Origin: Endozoicomonas sp965208385
GTDB taxonomy: Bacteria; Pseudomonadota; Gammaproteobacteria; Pseudomonadales; Endozoicomonadaceae
Assembly: GCA_965208385.1 (NCBI GenBank)
Contig: CBDBOO010000009.1
Location: forward strand, 1 to 64,000
DNA length: 64,000 bases
Direction of reading: 5' to 3'
Below the pieces are notes generated by a model. The model saw only the letters and a program-made list of their open reading frames with translations, searched no databases and was not told where the DNA came from. This document shows positions 26,400-35,400 of the stretch, one piece after another. A program made the position numbers and the translations under genes. Position 1 is the first letter of the stretch; each line of letters opens with the position of its first letter.

Positions 26400-26917
26400 A
26401 CCGCTTTTTGCTGAAGATATTCCAGTACACGCACTTTGGCAGGAATAATATCAAGTTCTTCTTTGACTTTGGTGTAGAAGGTGTTGATAGCACCTTCTTT
26501 TTCGTCATCACTCAGATCAATATGCACCTGATGGCGAGGAATTGTTTTTGATAACGGCTTTCGGCCTTTGTTTGTCTTGTTGTTTTTTTTCGTTTCAGGC
26601 TCAGGCTGTTCATCGTCGCACTCAGCCAGCTCTGCCTCATTGAACATTTCGCCCTGGTTACTCTTTTCCGTACTGCGACCGTACAGGCGGGCACGTTCCA
26701 GGCGAAGTTACTCTTCCAGAATTCCAATACGTTTTTTTTGTTCAGCAATAACAACCGACTTTTTATCAATGACACTGTCTTTTTCATGAATAACACTCTC
26801 CTGAGCATTGATAACCTGAAGCAGGGAGTCAACACTGTCCGGAGTTTCAGCGCTATCAACGGACAAATCCAAGGCGCGATCCGGCTGAAGAATAAGGGGG
26901 TCAGTCAATAATTTCAT
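26400..26917 (-). pseudogene. tnpC: IS66 tnpC, N-terminal part, with in-frame stop and truncated
   Basis: The N-terminal coiled-coil region of the IS66 transposase: SLLQVINAQESVIHEKDSVIDKK from 26917, then IGILEE followed by TAA at 26709-26711. The same frame continues as LRLERARLYGRSTEKSNQGEMFNEAE. A single CAA to TAA change would explain the stop. The gene then runs into the ISL3 element at 26399, so the catalytic domain is lost. Confidence 0.85.
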
Positions 26918-26953
26918 AGCCGTTATTTTAACAAAACAGGGGACAAAATGCGC

Positions 26954-27319
26954 CTAAAAACAGCTGTCGTAATGACGTTTTTTATGGGGTTTCATAAGAC
27001 TGATGTCGTATCCATCCAATAGCCAGTTCAGCTGCTGCCCCGTCAGTGTTACCAGGTCGTCTGATTTTTTGGGCCACTTGAATTCGTCTTCCGCCAAACT
27101 TTTGTAGTACAGCACAAATCCATTATCTTCCCAGAACAAGCACGTGATTTTATTGCGCTGGCGGTTGGTAAAAACATACAAATATCCGCTAAAAGGGTTA
27201 TGACCCAGTTCTTGTTCAACCAGTACGGCCAGCCCTTTGAACGACTTCCGAAAATCAACAGGATCACGATAGAGGTACACATCGGTAAGCGTCACTGATG
27301 GACGCATGATGGCGGTCAT
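26954..27319 (-). CDS. tnpB: IS66 accessory protein TnpB (Orf2)
   Basis: A 121-residue protein of the IS66 TnpB family. Typical motifs are VYLYRDPVDFRKSFKGLAVLVEQEL, then NPFSGYLYVFTNRQRNKITCLFWEDNGFVLYYKSL. It is required together with TnpA and TnpC for IS66 transposition. It overlaps the tnpA stop by 4 bases, indicating coupling. A broken copy of the same gene lies at 51830-52250. Confidence 0.92.
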   Translation of the reverse strand: MTAIMRPSVTLTDVYLYRDPVDFRKSFKGLAVLVEQELGHNPFSGYLYVFTNRQRNKITCLFWEDNGFVLYYKSLAEDEFKWPKKSDDLVTLTGQQLNWLLDGYDISLMKPHKKRHYDSCF

Positions 27320-27630
27320 TTCAGCAACTCGATCAGTTGCCCGGCGAGCGAGAGATTATTCTGATCAATGCCGGATACCGTTAACCCGTTGGGTAATGCG
27401 ACGGTTAGTTCTGGTGAAAGTCGAGTTTCCTGAGACAGGGTAACCGGTACAAAGCCGTTTTTTAATGGACTTGAATGTTGAGAGACACCCAGCTTTTTCT
27501 TCCAGTACCAGAATTGAGGCTGCTTGATGTCGTGTTGAGTACACCACTCTTTCTGACTTAAGCCAGAGTCACGCCAGGTTTGAAGTCGTTGTTGCCATTG
27601 CTTCGTTAAATCATTAGGTGCTTTCATCAT
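27316..27630 (-). CDS. tnpA: IS66 accessory protein TnpA (Orf1)
   Basis: A 104-residue IS66 Orf1/TnpA protein. The helix-turn-helix-like region is WQQRLQTWRDSGLSQKEWCTQHDIKQPQFWYWKKKLG. A start ATG is preceded by GAGGCAATG. It is nearly identical to the copy at 52247-52564. Confidence 0.9.
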   Translation of the reverse strand: MMKAPNDLTKQWQQRLQTWRDSGLSQKEWCTQHDIKQPQFWYWKKKLGVSQHSSPLKNGFVPVTLSQETRLSPELTVALPNGLTVSGIDQNNLSLAGQLIELLK

Positions 27631-27708
27631 TGCCTCCTCAGTATTGAGAAGCTTATGATTTCCTATCCGAGGTTAATGCGATAGGACGTGGGTTTAATTC
27701 GCGCTTAC

Positions 27709-28753
27709 GCTGAACACGTTGATCACCGAAGGGCACGAGCGGTTTCATGCTGAAAAGGATGAAATACTATCCACCGGTATCCGCTGTTCTCACTACCTCC
27801 AAACAGACGACACTGGCGCAAGGTATCAGGGGCAAAACGGTTCCTGTAATGTTATCGGGAATGAGCTTTTCTGCTGGTTTGAGAGCACGGACAGCAAGAG
27901 TCGCGAAAACTTCTTTGATCTGCTGCACAGACCTTATCAAACCTACACCTTGACCGAAGATGCGCTGGCCTACCAGAAAGAGCACAAATTCCCAGTGAAG
28001 TGGCAGCGGGTGTTTCGGCGTTACATTGGCGTGACCTTTCTGAACAAGGAGGCATGGAAGAAATTTATGGATGATCTGGAGCTGACAGGGGCGAGACATC
28101 GACAGCAGGCGAGTGCGTCACTGCTCTATGCGAGCCTTATCCATCATGGATTCAGCCGTAATATGACCATCTTTAGTGACGGCGCACCTCAGTTTAACGT
28201 CTTTAATCATGCTCAGTGCTGGCTTCATGCGGAAAGACCACTGGCTAAAGTGAATCCGGTGACCGAGCAACAAGCGCAAGCACAATACTGGTGCCTGAAC
28301 TGGTTTTGGGGCATTTACAGAGACCTGAAGGCGTTCAAAGAGGCACCTACCGAAACTAAGGCCGAACAAATCAGAGCCGATTTTCACAGTCTGATCCGTA
28401 CAGAGGTCGAGTGCAGAGCTTTACAGAGTGCACTGGGAGGGCTGGCGGTGTTTGAAGAAGAGCTGTTAGAAGTTCTTGATGACCCAAACTTACCTCTGCA
28501 TAACAACCTCAGTGAAAGTCAGATACGGGAACACGTTAAGCGTCGCAAAGTCAGCGGCGGGACGCGAAGCCAAGCAGGGCGGCAAAGTCGCGACACCTTT
28601 GCCAGCTTGAAGAAAACGTATCGCCTGTATGGTCTCTCGTTTTGGGATTATCTGAAAAGCCGACTAATAGGCGACGGGTTGTTCCCGAGATTGAGCAGCC
28701 TGATCGAAGAAGCTTCACGCTATCTTCCGTGTGGTGTTGCCAGCAGTTTTTGA
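27709..28753 (+). pseudogene. tnpC: IS66-family transposase TnpC, 5' truncated
   Basis: About 347 residues of an IS66 DDE transposase, open from the IS66 junction at 27709. The core has LQTDDTGARYQGQNGSCNVIGN (first Asp) and TIFSDGAPQFNVFNHAQCWLHAER (second Asp). The C-terminal LPLHNNLSESQIREHVKRRKVSGGTRSQAGR holds the Glu-equivalent region. The N-terminal third is missing where the other IS66 element inserted. It belongs to a different IS66 subtype from 26400-27708. Confidence 0.88.
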
Positions 28754-28754
28754 A

Positions 28755-28837
28755 AACTTACGAATTCATAAGCTATTTGCCCGCCGCAGGCGGGCAAATA
28801 GCAATTTAATATTCGATTACGTGTGTCTACACACTTA
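28755..28837. repeat. Dispersed palindromic intergenic repeat, copy 1
   Basis: About 83 bp: GAATTCATAAGC, a hairpin GCTATTTGCCCGCC-GCA-GGCGGGCAAATAGC, then ATTCGATTACGTGTGTC and a complementary ACACACTTA. Similar sequences lie at 37365-37440, 40815-40910 and 49437-49496, always next to the large exported-protein genes. Confidence 0.8.
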
Positions 28838-28846
28838 CTAGTCATT

Positions 28847-29039
28847 GGCTATGTTGCGTGTAAGGGTTGAAAACGAAATACTGGTACATTAGTGCGTTTA
28901 TAATGACTCACTGAAGTGCTAAGAAGGCTGTAAAATACATATACTAGCCTCTTAACAGTCTAATAGTGCTGTTTTTAATGACCAGAACCAACAGGTAGTT
29001 GGAACCATATTACTTTCAACCTTTAAGCGCAACATAGCC
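28847..29039. mobile_element. MITE family M3, 193 bp, 9-bp target duplication
   Basis: Noncoding element with inverted ends GGCTATGTTGCG, flanked by the 9-bp repeat CTAGTCATT at 28838-28846 and 29040-29048. The first nine end bases are shared with family M1, and the duplication length is the same, so both probably use the same transposase. It inserted exactly at the stop codon of the 1419-aa gene and leaves that TAG intact. Confidence 0.9.
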
Positions 29040-32000
29040 CTAGTCATTGATGTGATAAAACCCCTCTCGTGAAAAACGTTCCAGTGCCTTAGCCTTAACA
29101 GGGTGATTGAGTATTTCCCTGACCATTGCCCCTTCTTTTTCCATGCTTTTATAAAACTCTATTCTGGATTTGACGTATTCATTCAGTTCTTTGAAACCGT
29201 TTCCACCTTGATAACTATGACTCCAGGCATCAGTTTGAAATATGCTCGGTAATGGCTGTATTATTCTATTTTCTTTGATAGCCGTGATTAAATATGATAT
29301 ATCCGGCTGTATTTGTAATTGCCTTCCAGAATTAACCAGTGCATCTTCCAATTGGGTCAGTATGCTGTTTACACCTTCCTTTTCTAGTTCTTTATAATTG
29401 AACGGCAATTCTAACCACGCTTCCAGGGCGGGAAGCAGAGGAGTTAATTCATGCATTTCACCTTTTAAAGACAACCACTGCCTGTATTTTTCATACAGCC
29501 AGTTGAGTGCATCATCTTCAGTTATGATAGAGGTTTCTATTCCAGCATCTGAAGCACCTTTTTTTAATTGTTGGCGCTCTATTAACGTGACAGGGGAGTC
29601 ATTCTCCCTGGAACGTCTCATCACCTTATGTTCAGTGTTCCAAAAAAAGCCACTCAATACTTTTAAAAATTCATCCTTTACCATACCTTTATATTTTTCT
29701 TTGCTTTTACTGGGGATGGGTATTTCCAGAGGTAACCATCCAAGCTTATTCGAAATCTGACGGGCTTCTTCCATGCTCACAGCCAGAAAATCCATGAGCG
29801 CATATAAGGTCATTTGTTGTACCATTTTTTCAGGATCAGTGCTGAATGAATGCAGGATGTGCAGAAGTGCACGGCCATTTATGATCCCTTCCATTAATGG
29901 TTCAAAATATGTGCTAAGGCTATGAGTACCAAGGCTATGAGTACTTTTGTCCGGCTTTCGGGCTAATTCGGTTAGCCAAGCTTGCAAGGGTGGAAAACCC
30001 CTGTGGTTTGTTATGTCTGTAATATCATCGACGGCCTTCATTAATTGATTTCTAACAGGGATCTCTAGCGAGCCCATTAAAACCCCTACCAACTGCTCCT
30101 GAGTTTGTCTGCGACTTGATTTTACTGTGTCCTCAAAATCTTTTATTCTGTCTTCATCCGACAGCTCACCTTTCATTAATTTCAATTCAGTATTATGAAT
30201 CAAATGAATAACCTGGTTCAGCCAATAACACAAAACAGGGGTGTAATCCGGTTGATTCCAGGATCTGGGCATATCAGATGAATACTTTTCATCTTCTTCA
30301 GTAGCAGCAGGGTCTTTGATGAAGACTTCCAAAAACCTTTTAGAAGGTTTTATGGCTAGAAATGATTCTAGCAGTCCTTTAATATACTCCGAATCACTTA
30401 TATCATTAAGTTTATGACCTGATTCCAGTGCATTCATTAGTGGTTGTATTAACCAGGCCGCTGCAAGGGTCTCCTCTATTGATGGTTCAATCAAGCTTTG
30501 AATACTGGAATACTCGGGAAACAATGTGTTTCGCAAGGTCTCAATACTGTCGGGTATGACATCGGGCACGCCGGCAGCGTAGTGATACACTGCCATGATT
30601 AACCCTTCGAGAACGCTCTGTTCCAGAGATACCCTGATAGAATGACGTTTCTCAACGGTCAGTGCTGTTTTTTCAAACCCCGATCTCTGCTCCGATTCTG
30701 CAATACCCAGAACACGTTCAATCAATTTCTGGTTGAGCTGGAAGGGTTCTTCCGGTTGCAATTGTATCAGGCGAACAAATTCAGATACTGATTTTGTTTT
30801 ACTCTCCTCATGAATATAGTGCAGCATCTCTTGAATTACAGGCATATGAACGGAATTCGATGAATCGGTCAGTTCAAGTTTTTTAATCGGGTGATTCCCT
30901 TCTTCCCACTTGAAAACCAACCAGTCATAATGCTGTTCTTCACTTCTATCGTCGGGTAGTTCCAGCCACTGGTTTACCGCCCATTGGTGTATTCTGGGCG
31001 GCATACCATCAGGGATTTTCAGAGTAATAACTGGAGGGTTCCAATGGAATTGCTCGGTTGAATGTGGCATTTTTCGCAGTGCTTCCCGGACTCGACGATT
31101 GACTTCTCTATCAGTTACCTCTCGTTTAGCGCGAGTAAGACCTTCCTTTTCGGTTAATATCATCAGTGTTCTTTCCATGTCTGATATCATGCTCTTTCTT
31201 GTGAGTTCATTGTAGTGTCTTTCACGAATAAGATCTTCTTTCACTTTATCAAGTTTTATAGAACTTTGACTTGCTGAGTGTTTGGCTTCAATAGAGTATT
31301 TTCCTAGAGCTTTATTTATTTTTTGTTGCTTTATATAGTGAGCTTTCAGTCGGCCTAGATCGCTGTATCGTGAATTCTGAAGTTCTTCCTCAGTTAAATC
31401 TTCCTCAGCACCAGCCGTAAGTGTATGAACTCTTACTTCCAAATCATTGATTCTAGTATTTTGCTTGCCCACTTCCTTATTTTTATCATCTAATTCTGCT
31501 TTCAATTCACTGATTTTTTCTTTTAGGTCCTTAAGTTCTTTTTTGTGTGCAGTACTCTCGACCAGAACAGACGGCCTGATTTCTAAAGGTGCAGGTTGAA
31601 TAGTTGTACTTCTTTTCTTTTCTGTCATTAACTTTATATGTTGACTTAATAATTCAGTAAAGGGATCATTTAAATTATTGTCTGCTGCTGCTGCTGCTGC
31701 TGCCTGCTCCCTATGAATTGCTACTGCTTTTTCTGGTGGTTTTGTCCGTTCTAATTTATCGCTAGACCCGGATTCTGCACTCAGATAACTTTTACTATCG
31801 CTACTTTCGCTCTCAGTACTTCGACCACTGGGTGCTTCCCTCTGTTGACCGGTTTCAACTGGGCTTTCAGGGCTGGCTGACCAGTATGATTTGAGTTTAT
31901 CTAACTTATAATCACCGTATTGAGTCTTGATATACTCCTCATAGTTCTGTCCGTCACACGTTCGGAGTAGCCATTCTCCCATAATGATATGATCTTCTTC

Positions 32001-33299
32001 AGCTTGTTGATGCACTTGAGCAAAAGCCTGATTTTGTATGTCGGGGGATTTATTCCAGCCTTCGCTAAGAAAGAAAATAATCGCAGGTGGGTGAATAGAT
32101 ACCGATTCTTTACCCGTGGTCAATAATCTGGCTCCTCTATCCATCAGTGGTCCAGCCGCTGGAGAATGTGCCTCAGCCGCTATCTGAATTAAACTGACGC
32201 CATCTTTGCTTTCTTTCGTCAGTTGTGGGTTTTCATTCAAAATTGATATTAATTCTGACTGATTTGGATTGGGGCTATTACACAGAATTCTGACTCGTTT
32301 TAATCGACGTTCTTCATCCTCAGGCGCTACAGTTTTTTGAACTGGGTAAGCCTCAGCAGGGTTCTGTCTTAAATCTGTCTTTCCGGTGAATGGCTCAACT
32401 GTTTTTAGTGTCTCTGATTTCTTTCGTTCTTCTTTCCTGCATTTAGTGTCTACTTTTTTTTCCGACTTTGCTTTTGTCGTATCACCTACCCCGTCACTGG
32501 GTTCGTCGTCTATTGTTTTTTCACGGACATGTTCAGTCAAAAGCAAGGCTCCTGCTGTATTCCAGCCCATAGTGAATTGTGGGCACTCATTCAGAAGAAA
32601 GGCAGATACCCAAAGAACGAACAGTAAACTTTGTTGAATTTTATGTGCTTTAAGGGGGATTTCATAAACGCCCCGAGGTGTGCTTATGCGAGTAACCAGC
32701 TGGCCACAGGCATTGCGATGAACTGTACGCCACCGCCAGCCTTCAATAATATCCGGGCTAAGTCCCGGAATGTCACTCTGCTTTTGGCCGGTAAGATTGA
32801 TAATATGAAGAGAATCAGCAGACGACTTGATAATGCTCGAATGTATCTGGTTGTCTCTCGGGATTTGCAACAACAACACATCATGCTCCAGCCATTCGTT
32901 TTGCTGGTACCACTCTTCATCAAGTTCAGCAAATAAGTAGACTCTATCTGGATCCGAAAGATTAACATCCAGCCAGAGCTGGTAAGGTCGATGTTTGCTT
33001 TTTTCTGCTATAAGCTCTAAAAGGGGGTGATCGTATTCTGGCAGCCCGGCATCAGGTGCTAGAAACCCTTGGGCTTCTATTGGAAACGGAACAGGAGGCT
33101 GTACTCCTGTTAAATAGAACCGATTCTGGTCAATATCAGGGCAGTTATCCGGCTCAGCGTCGGGCAGTTTAGCTCTGAAATTTGTGTAGTCATGAGCCGG
33201 ATGAGCGATCTGATCTGTCATTGCGACGGCGTTTATAGCTACCATCACAACTAACGACAGCAGGTATCTAAAATAAGGTATATGATATGAAATCATCAC
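29040..33299 (-). CDS. Large exported protein with ankyrin-like and coiled-coil segments, 1419 aa
   Basis: I recognise no overall family. The N-terminus has a hydrophobic export signal (YFRYLLSLVVMVAINAVAMT). A second hydrophobic stretch, SLLFVLWVSAFLLNE, is near 225-240. An ankyrin-like unit (LISILNENPQLTKESKDGVSLIQIAAEAHSPAAGPLMDRGARL) lies near 355-395. A serine-rich region and a poly-Ala run from a GCA/CTG repeat follow near 540. A long charged coiled coil (KELKDLKEKISELKAELDDKN) begins near 580. The C-terminal half is helical and charged. It starts 12 bp after the 603-aa gene, so the two form an operon. No nuclease, protease or toxin motif is visible. A host-interaction role is plausible but inferred. 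Confidence 0.8.
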   Translation of the reverse strand: MMISYHIPYFRYLLSLVVMVAINAVAMTDQIAHPAHDYTNFRAKLPDAEPDNCPDIDQNRFYLTGVQPPVPFPIEAQGFLAPDAGLPEYDHPLLELIAEKSKHRPYQLWLDVNLSDPDRVYLFAELDEEWYQQNEWLEHDVLLLQIPRDNQIHSSIIKSSADSLHIINLTGQKQSDIPGLSPDIIEGWRWRTVHRNACGQLVTRISTPRGVYEIPLKAHKIQQSLLFVLWVSAFLLNECPQFTMGWNTAGALLLTEHVREKTIDDEPSDGVGDTTKAKSEKKVDTKCRKEERKKSETLKTVEPFTGKTDLRQNPAEAYPVQKTVAPEDEERRLKRVRILCNSPNPNQSELISILNENPQLTKESKDGVSLIQIAAEAHSPAAGPLMDRGARLLTTGKESVSIHPPAIIFFLSEGWNKSPDIQNQAFAQVHQQAEEDHIIMGEWLLRTCDGQNYEEYIKTQYGDYKLDKLKSYWSASPESPVETGQQREAPSGRSTESESSDSKSYLSAESGSSDKLERTKPPEKAVAIHREQAAAAAAADNNLNDPFTELLSQHIKLMTEKKRSTTIQPAPLEIRPSVLVESTAHKKELKDLKEKISELKAELDDKNKEVGKQNTRINDLEVRVHTLTAGAEEDLTEEELQNSRYSDLGRLKAHYIKQQKINKALGKYSIEAKHSASQSSIKLDKVKEDLIRERHYNELTRKSMISDMERTLMILTEKEGLTRAKREVTDREVNRRVREALRKMPHSTEQFHWNPPVITLKIPDGMPPRIHQWAVNQWLELPDDRSEEQHYDWLVFKWEEGNHPIKKLELTDSSNSVHMPVIQEMLHYIHEESKTKSVSEFVRLIQLQPEEPFQLNQKLIERVLGIAESEQRSGFEKTALTVEKRHSIRVSLEQSVLEGLIMAVYHYAAGVPDVIPDSIETLRNTLFPEYSSIQSLIEPSIEETLAAAWLIQPLMNALESGHKLNDISDSEYIKGLLESFLAIKPSKRFLEVFIKDPAATEEDEKYSSDMPRSWNQPDYTPVLCYWLNQVIHLIHNTELKLMKGELSDEDRIKDFEDTVKSSRRQTQEQLVGVLMGSLEIPVRNQLMKAVDDITDITNHRGFPPLQAWLTELARKPDKSTHSLGTHSLSTYFEPLMEGIINGRALLHILHSFSTDPEKMVQQMTLYALMDFLAVSMEEARQISNKLGWLPLEIPIPSKSKEKYKGMVKDEFLKVLSGFFWNTEHKVMRRSRENDSPVTLIERQQLKKGASDAGIETSIITEDDALNWLYEKYRQWLSLKGEMHELTPLLPALEAWLELPFNYKELEKEGVNSILTQLEDALVNSGRQLQIQPDISYLITAIKENRIIQPLPSIFQTDAWSHSYQGGNGFKELNEYVKSRIEFYKSMEKEGAMVREILNHPVKAKALERFSREGFYHIND

Positions 33300-33311
33300 A
33301 TATTTATTGTT

Positions 33312-35123
33312 TTATAGCGCTGAACTTAATGAAAAGATCAATAAATACCCGGCAGTAATAAAGGGGGTAGAGTATGAAGGAAAATGAGTGACAGCCGTGT
33401 TCGCTGCCTCTTCTTCTTCTGAAGAAAATTGAATACCTGTCGTATTAGATAGAACTCTGTCCACCTGAATTCCAGTATCCACAGGGTGAACGCATTGTTT
33501 TACGACACCATCCTTACTGTAACTCATATCCCCTCCTTTGATGGTCGTTGACCGATCGCTGGCACAGCGATTGAACTCTCCCGCTACAACATTACTGTTG
33601 CTGTTAGTGAACTGGGCTAAAAAAGTATCCAGTAGATGATTCCAGTGGCCGAAGAATCTATTGCCCCTCAGGGTGATATCGTTGCTTTTGCACAGATAAA
33701 GATAGTCTTCACACGTACAGTCACCTATGTAGGTGGCAACATAGCCCCCACCGGGCGTGTCCGGGCGCCGATCAGGCTCAGGCTTAGGGTATATACCGGT
33801 TTTGGCGCCCATACAGCATTCTGAAACTTCTACGGTACAGATTTCTTCGGCAATAGTGGCGAGTAGAAATGATGCATGTGCCACAGGCAACTTATTGCTG
33901 GCTGAGGGGCTTCCCTGAAAATGCGTTCCATAAACCTCAATTTTCGATGCAATAGATACCATTGAACACACGGTATTTTCAGCATGAAATATGCCATTGA
34001 AAACTCTGGTGACCGACGTATCGGAAAATATTGTTGTCCCCTCTTTGGTTGTTTGCTTAATATTACTGGAGTCCAGTTGCAGAAAAGATGCTCCCGAATA
34101 AATGATACCGTCATAAATTCCAGTATCACCTGTATTCCTGAATGCCGTAACACCCTGAAGAAAGAGTTTACCACCGCTGTGCATTTGAATTGCAGGCAGT
34201 TCGTTAAAAGAAGAATCTGCGTCCAATGTCAGGTTGTAGAGTTCCAGCTGTGTCTGAAGAATCAACAGAGGCCCAACCCAGACATTGAAATTGTCATCCA
34301 GTCCATCAAACTCAGGTACGCCCCCTCCACTGTAGGCACTGCGACCCACTAAACGGATTGTGCTCGATGGCCCCTGTTCTCCTGCCAACCCACAGATACC
34401 AACCCGTGGGGATGATGGCGGTTCTGTGTCTGCGTTTTCATTAACATAGCTTAGTTGCAGGTTGTTTATCGTGTGGGTGCTGCCAGCGTGTAATACAAAA
34501 AGGATTCCTCGCGGTGTATTTTCATCCTTATCCCATGGAGTGCTGGCAGCAGGGGAAAAATCGACCCAGAATGACTGGCTGTATTTATCCCCATTCGGAC
34601 TGACATAGCTTTTGATCACTTCTTGTAGATTGTCATCTTCTTCTACCACAACGGTTCGGGAAAATGTTGCTGCATCACATGCTTTTTCAATAAACGTCTG
34701 TCCTTCATCAGTCAGCTTGAATTCTGAGCCAGAACCCAAGGCGTAATCAGGAACCAGGTGCGAGCCAGATCCCAGGGCGGAATCAGGAATCAGGTTGGAG
34801 CCAGAGCCGGGTAAAGATCGAGCTGAACGATGTGACCTGCGATTCCTCCGGGTTATTTCACCTGATTCAGCAGAGCCAGTCGTATTCTTGAGTACAGGCC
34901 TATCCCAGCATGGAACAGCATTGTTTTTGCTGTCTTTACAGTCCCCCCCTGTTGCTCTGGGGTCTTTTTTATACCTCGAGTCATCACGAGACCTTTCAAG
35001 CAGACTTGCTGTTGCAGATTCATCAACGCTTGTTGATACATCTGCTGAGACCAATAATGAATAGAAACAGATACCTGACAGTAGAAGGAGCGAAAGTTTT
35101 TTCAGTCTCTTGATGTTGTTCAT
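33312..35123 (-). CDS. Exported, C-terminally anchored protein of unknown function, 603 aa
   Basis: I use ATG 35123, because GGAG lies 7 bases upstream, rather than TTG 35141. The product has a signal peptide (IKRLKKLSLLLLSGICFYSLLVSADV). A linker with near-repeats follows (GSGSNLIPDSALGSGSHLVPDYALGSGSE). The central region of beta-rich repeats (LQLSYVNEN, LELYNLTLDADSS, LFLQGVTAFRNT, IYSGASFLQLDSSNIKQ) looks like a parallel beta-helix. Many cysteines are present. The C-terminus is hydrophobic (FITAGYLLIFSLSSAL), suggesting a membrane anchor. The layout resembles the 592-aa protein at 40979-42757. It is first gene of an operon with the 1419-aa gene. Confidence 0.75.
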   Translation of the reverse strand: MNNIKRLKKLSLLLLSGICFYSLLVSADVSTSVDESATASLLERSRDDSRYKKDPRATGGDCKDSKNNAVPCWDRPVLKNTTGSAESGEITRRNRRSHRSARSLPGSGSNLIPDSALGSGSHLVPDYALGSGSEFKLTDEGQTFIEKACDAATFSRTVVVEEDDNLQEVIKSYVSPNGDKYSQSFWVDFSPAASTPWDKDENTPRGILFVLHAGSTHTINNLQLSYVNENADTEPPSSPRVGICGLAGEQGPSSTIRLVGRSAYSGGGVPEFDGLDDNFNVWVGPLLILQTQLELYNLTLDADSSFNELPAIQMHSGGKLFLQGVTAFRNTGDTGIYDGIIYSGASFLQLDSSNIKQTTKEGTTIFSDTSVTRVFNGIFHAENTVCSMVSIASKIEVYGTHFQGSPSASNKLPVAHASFLLATIAEEICTVEVSECCMGAKTGIYPKPEPDRRPDTPGGGYVATYIGDCTCEDYLYLCKSNDITLRGNRFFGHWNHLLDTFLAQFTNSNSNVVAGEFNRCASDRSTTIKGGDMSYSKDGVVKQCVHPVDTGIQVDRVLSNTTGIQFSSEEEEAANTAVTHFPSYSTPFITAGYLLIFSLSSAL

Positions 35124-35369
35124 GATGCTCTCCAGGATCAAACGACAGTCATTGCCAATAGTATCGAACCATGGTGTTCTATTTAAGTTTGTTGATTGGA
35201 TATAAATGATCCCCTCATCTGTTTCTATTTTACTTGACAGATTTACTTGACAGATTTACTTGACAGATTTACTTGACAGATTTACTTGACAGATTTACTT
35301 GACAGAGAGTTTCAAAAAACACACTTAAAATAATGCTTGCTGATTGTTTAATACAGACTCTTGATTAAA
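35124..35369. other. Promoter-containing spacer with tandem repeat
   Basis: Noncoding region between the 603-aa gene and the IS607-type element. It contains the 13-bp repeat at 35232-35307. The promoter for the two-gene minus-strand operon should lie here. Confidence 0.5.
35232..35307. repeat. 13-bp tandem repeat, five full units plus a partial, carrying TTGACA
   Basis: The unit ACTTGACAGATTT starts at 35232, 35245, 35258, 35271, 35284 and 35297 (last partial). Each unit holds TTGACA, the consensus -35 hexamer, on the plus strand. It sits about 110-180 bp upstream of the 603-aa gene start. Copy number could vary by slippage. Confidence 0.92.
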
Positions 35370-35400
35370 ACCGCAACGAACGCAACATTCGTTGTTATGA
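35330..35400 (-). ncRNA. Candidate TnpB guide (omega/reRNA) region at the element right end
   Basis: TnpB guide RNAs arise from the 3' end of tnpB and the adjoining right end, with the guide lying just past the element. The 70 bases after the tnpB stop contain a 7-bp hairpin (35374-35394). Assignment rests on position only. Confidence 0.4.

Larger units (their letters stand above)
26400..27708 (-). mobile_element. IS66-family element, truncated by ISL3 copy C
   Basis: It contains tnpA, tnpB and the start of tnpC on the minus strand. The intact outer end at 27708 reads GTAAGCGCGAATTAAACCC inward; the same end occurs at 52642. The other end was lost where the ISL3 copy lies. It was inserted into another IS66-type transposase gene (27709-28753). 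Confidence 0.85.

Noticed and set aside
35232..35307. Possible CRISPR array
   Set aside because: The units are 13 bp and directly abutting with no spacers, and no cas genes are present. It is a simple tandem repeat.
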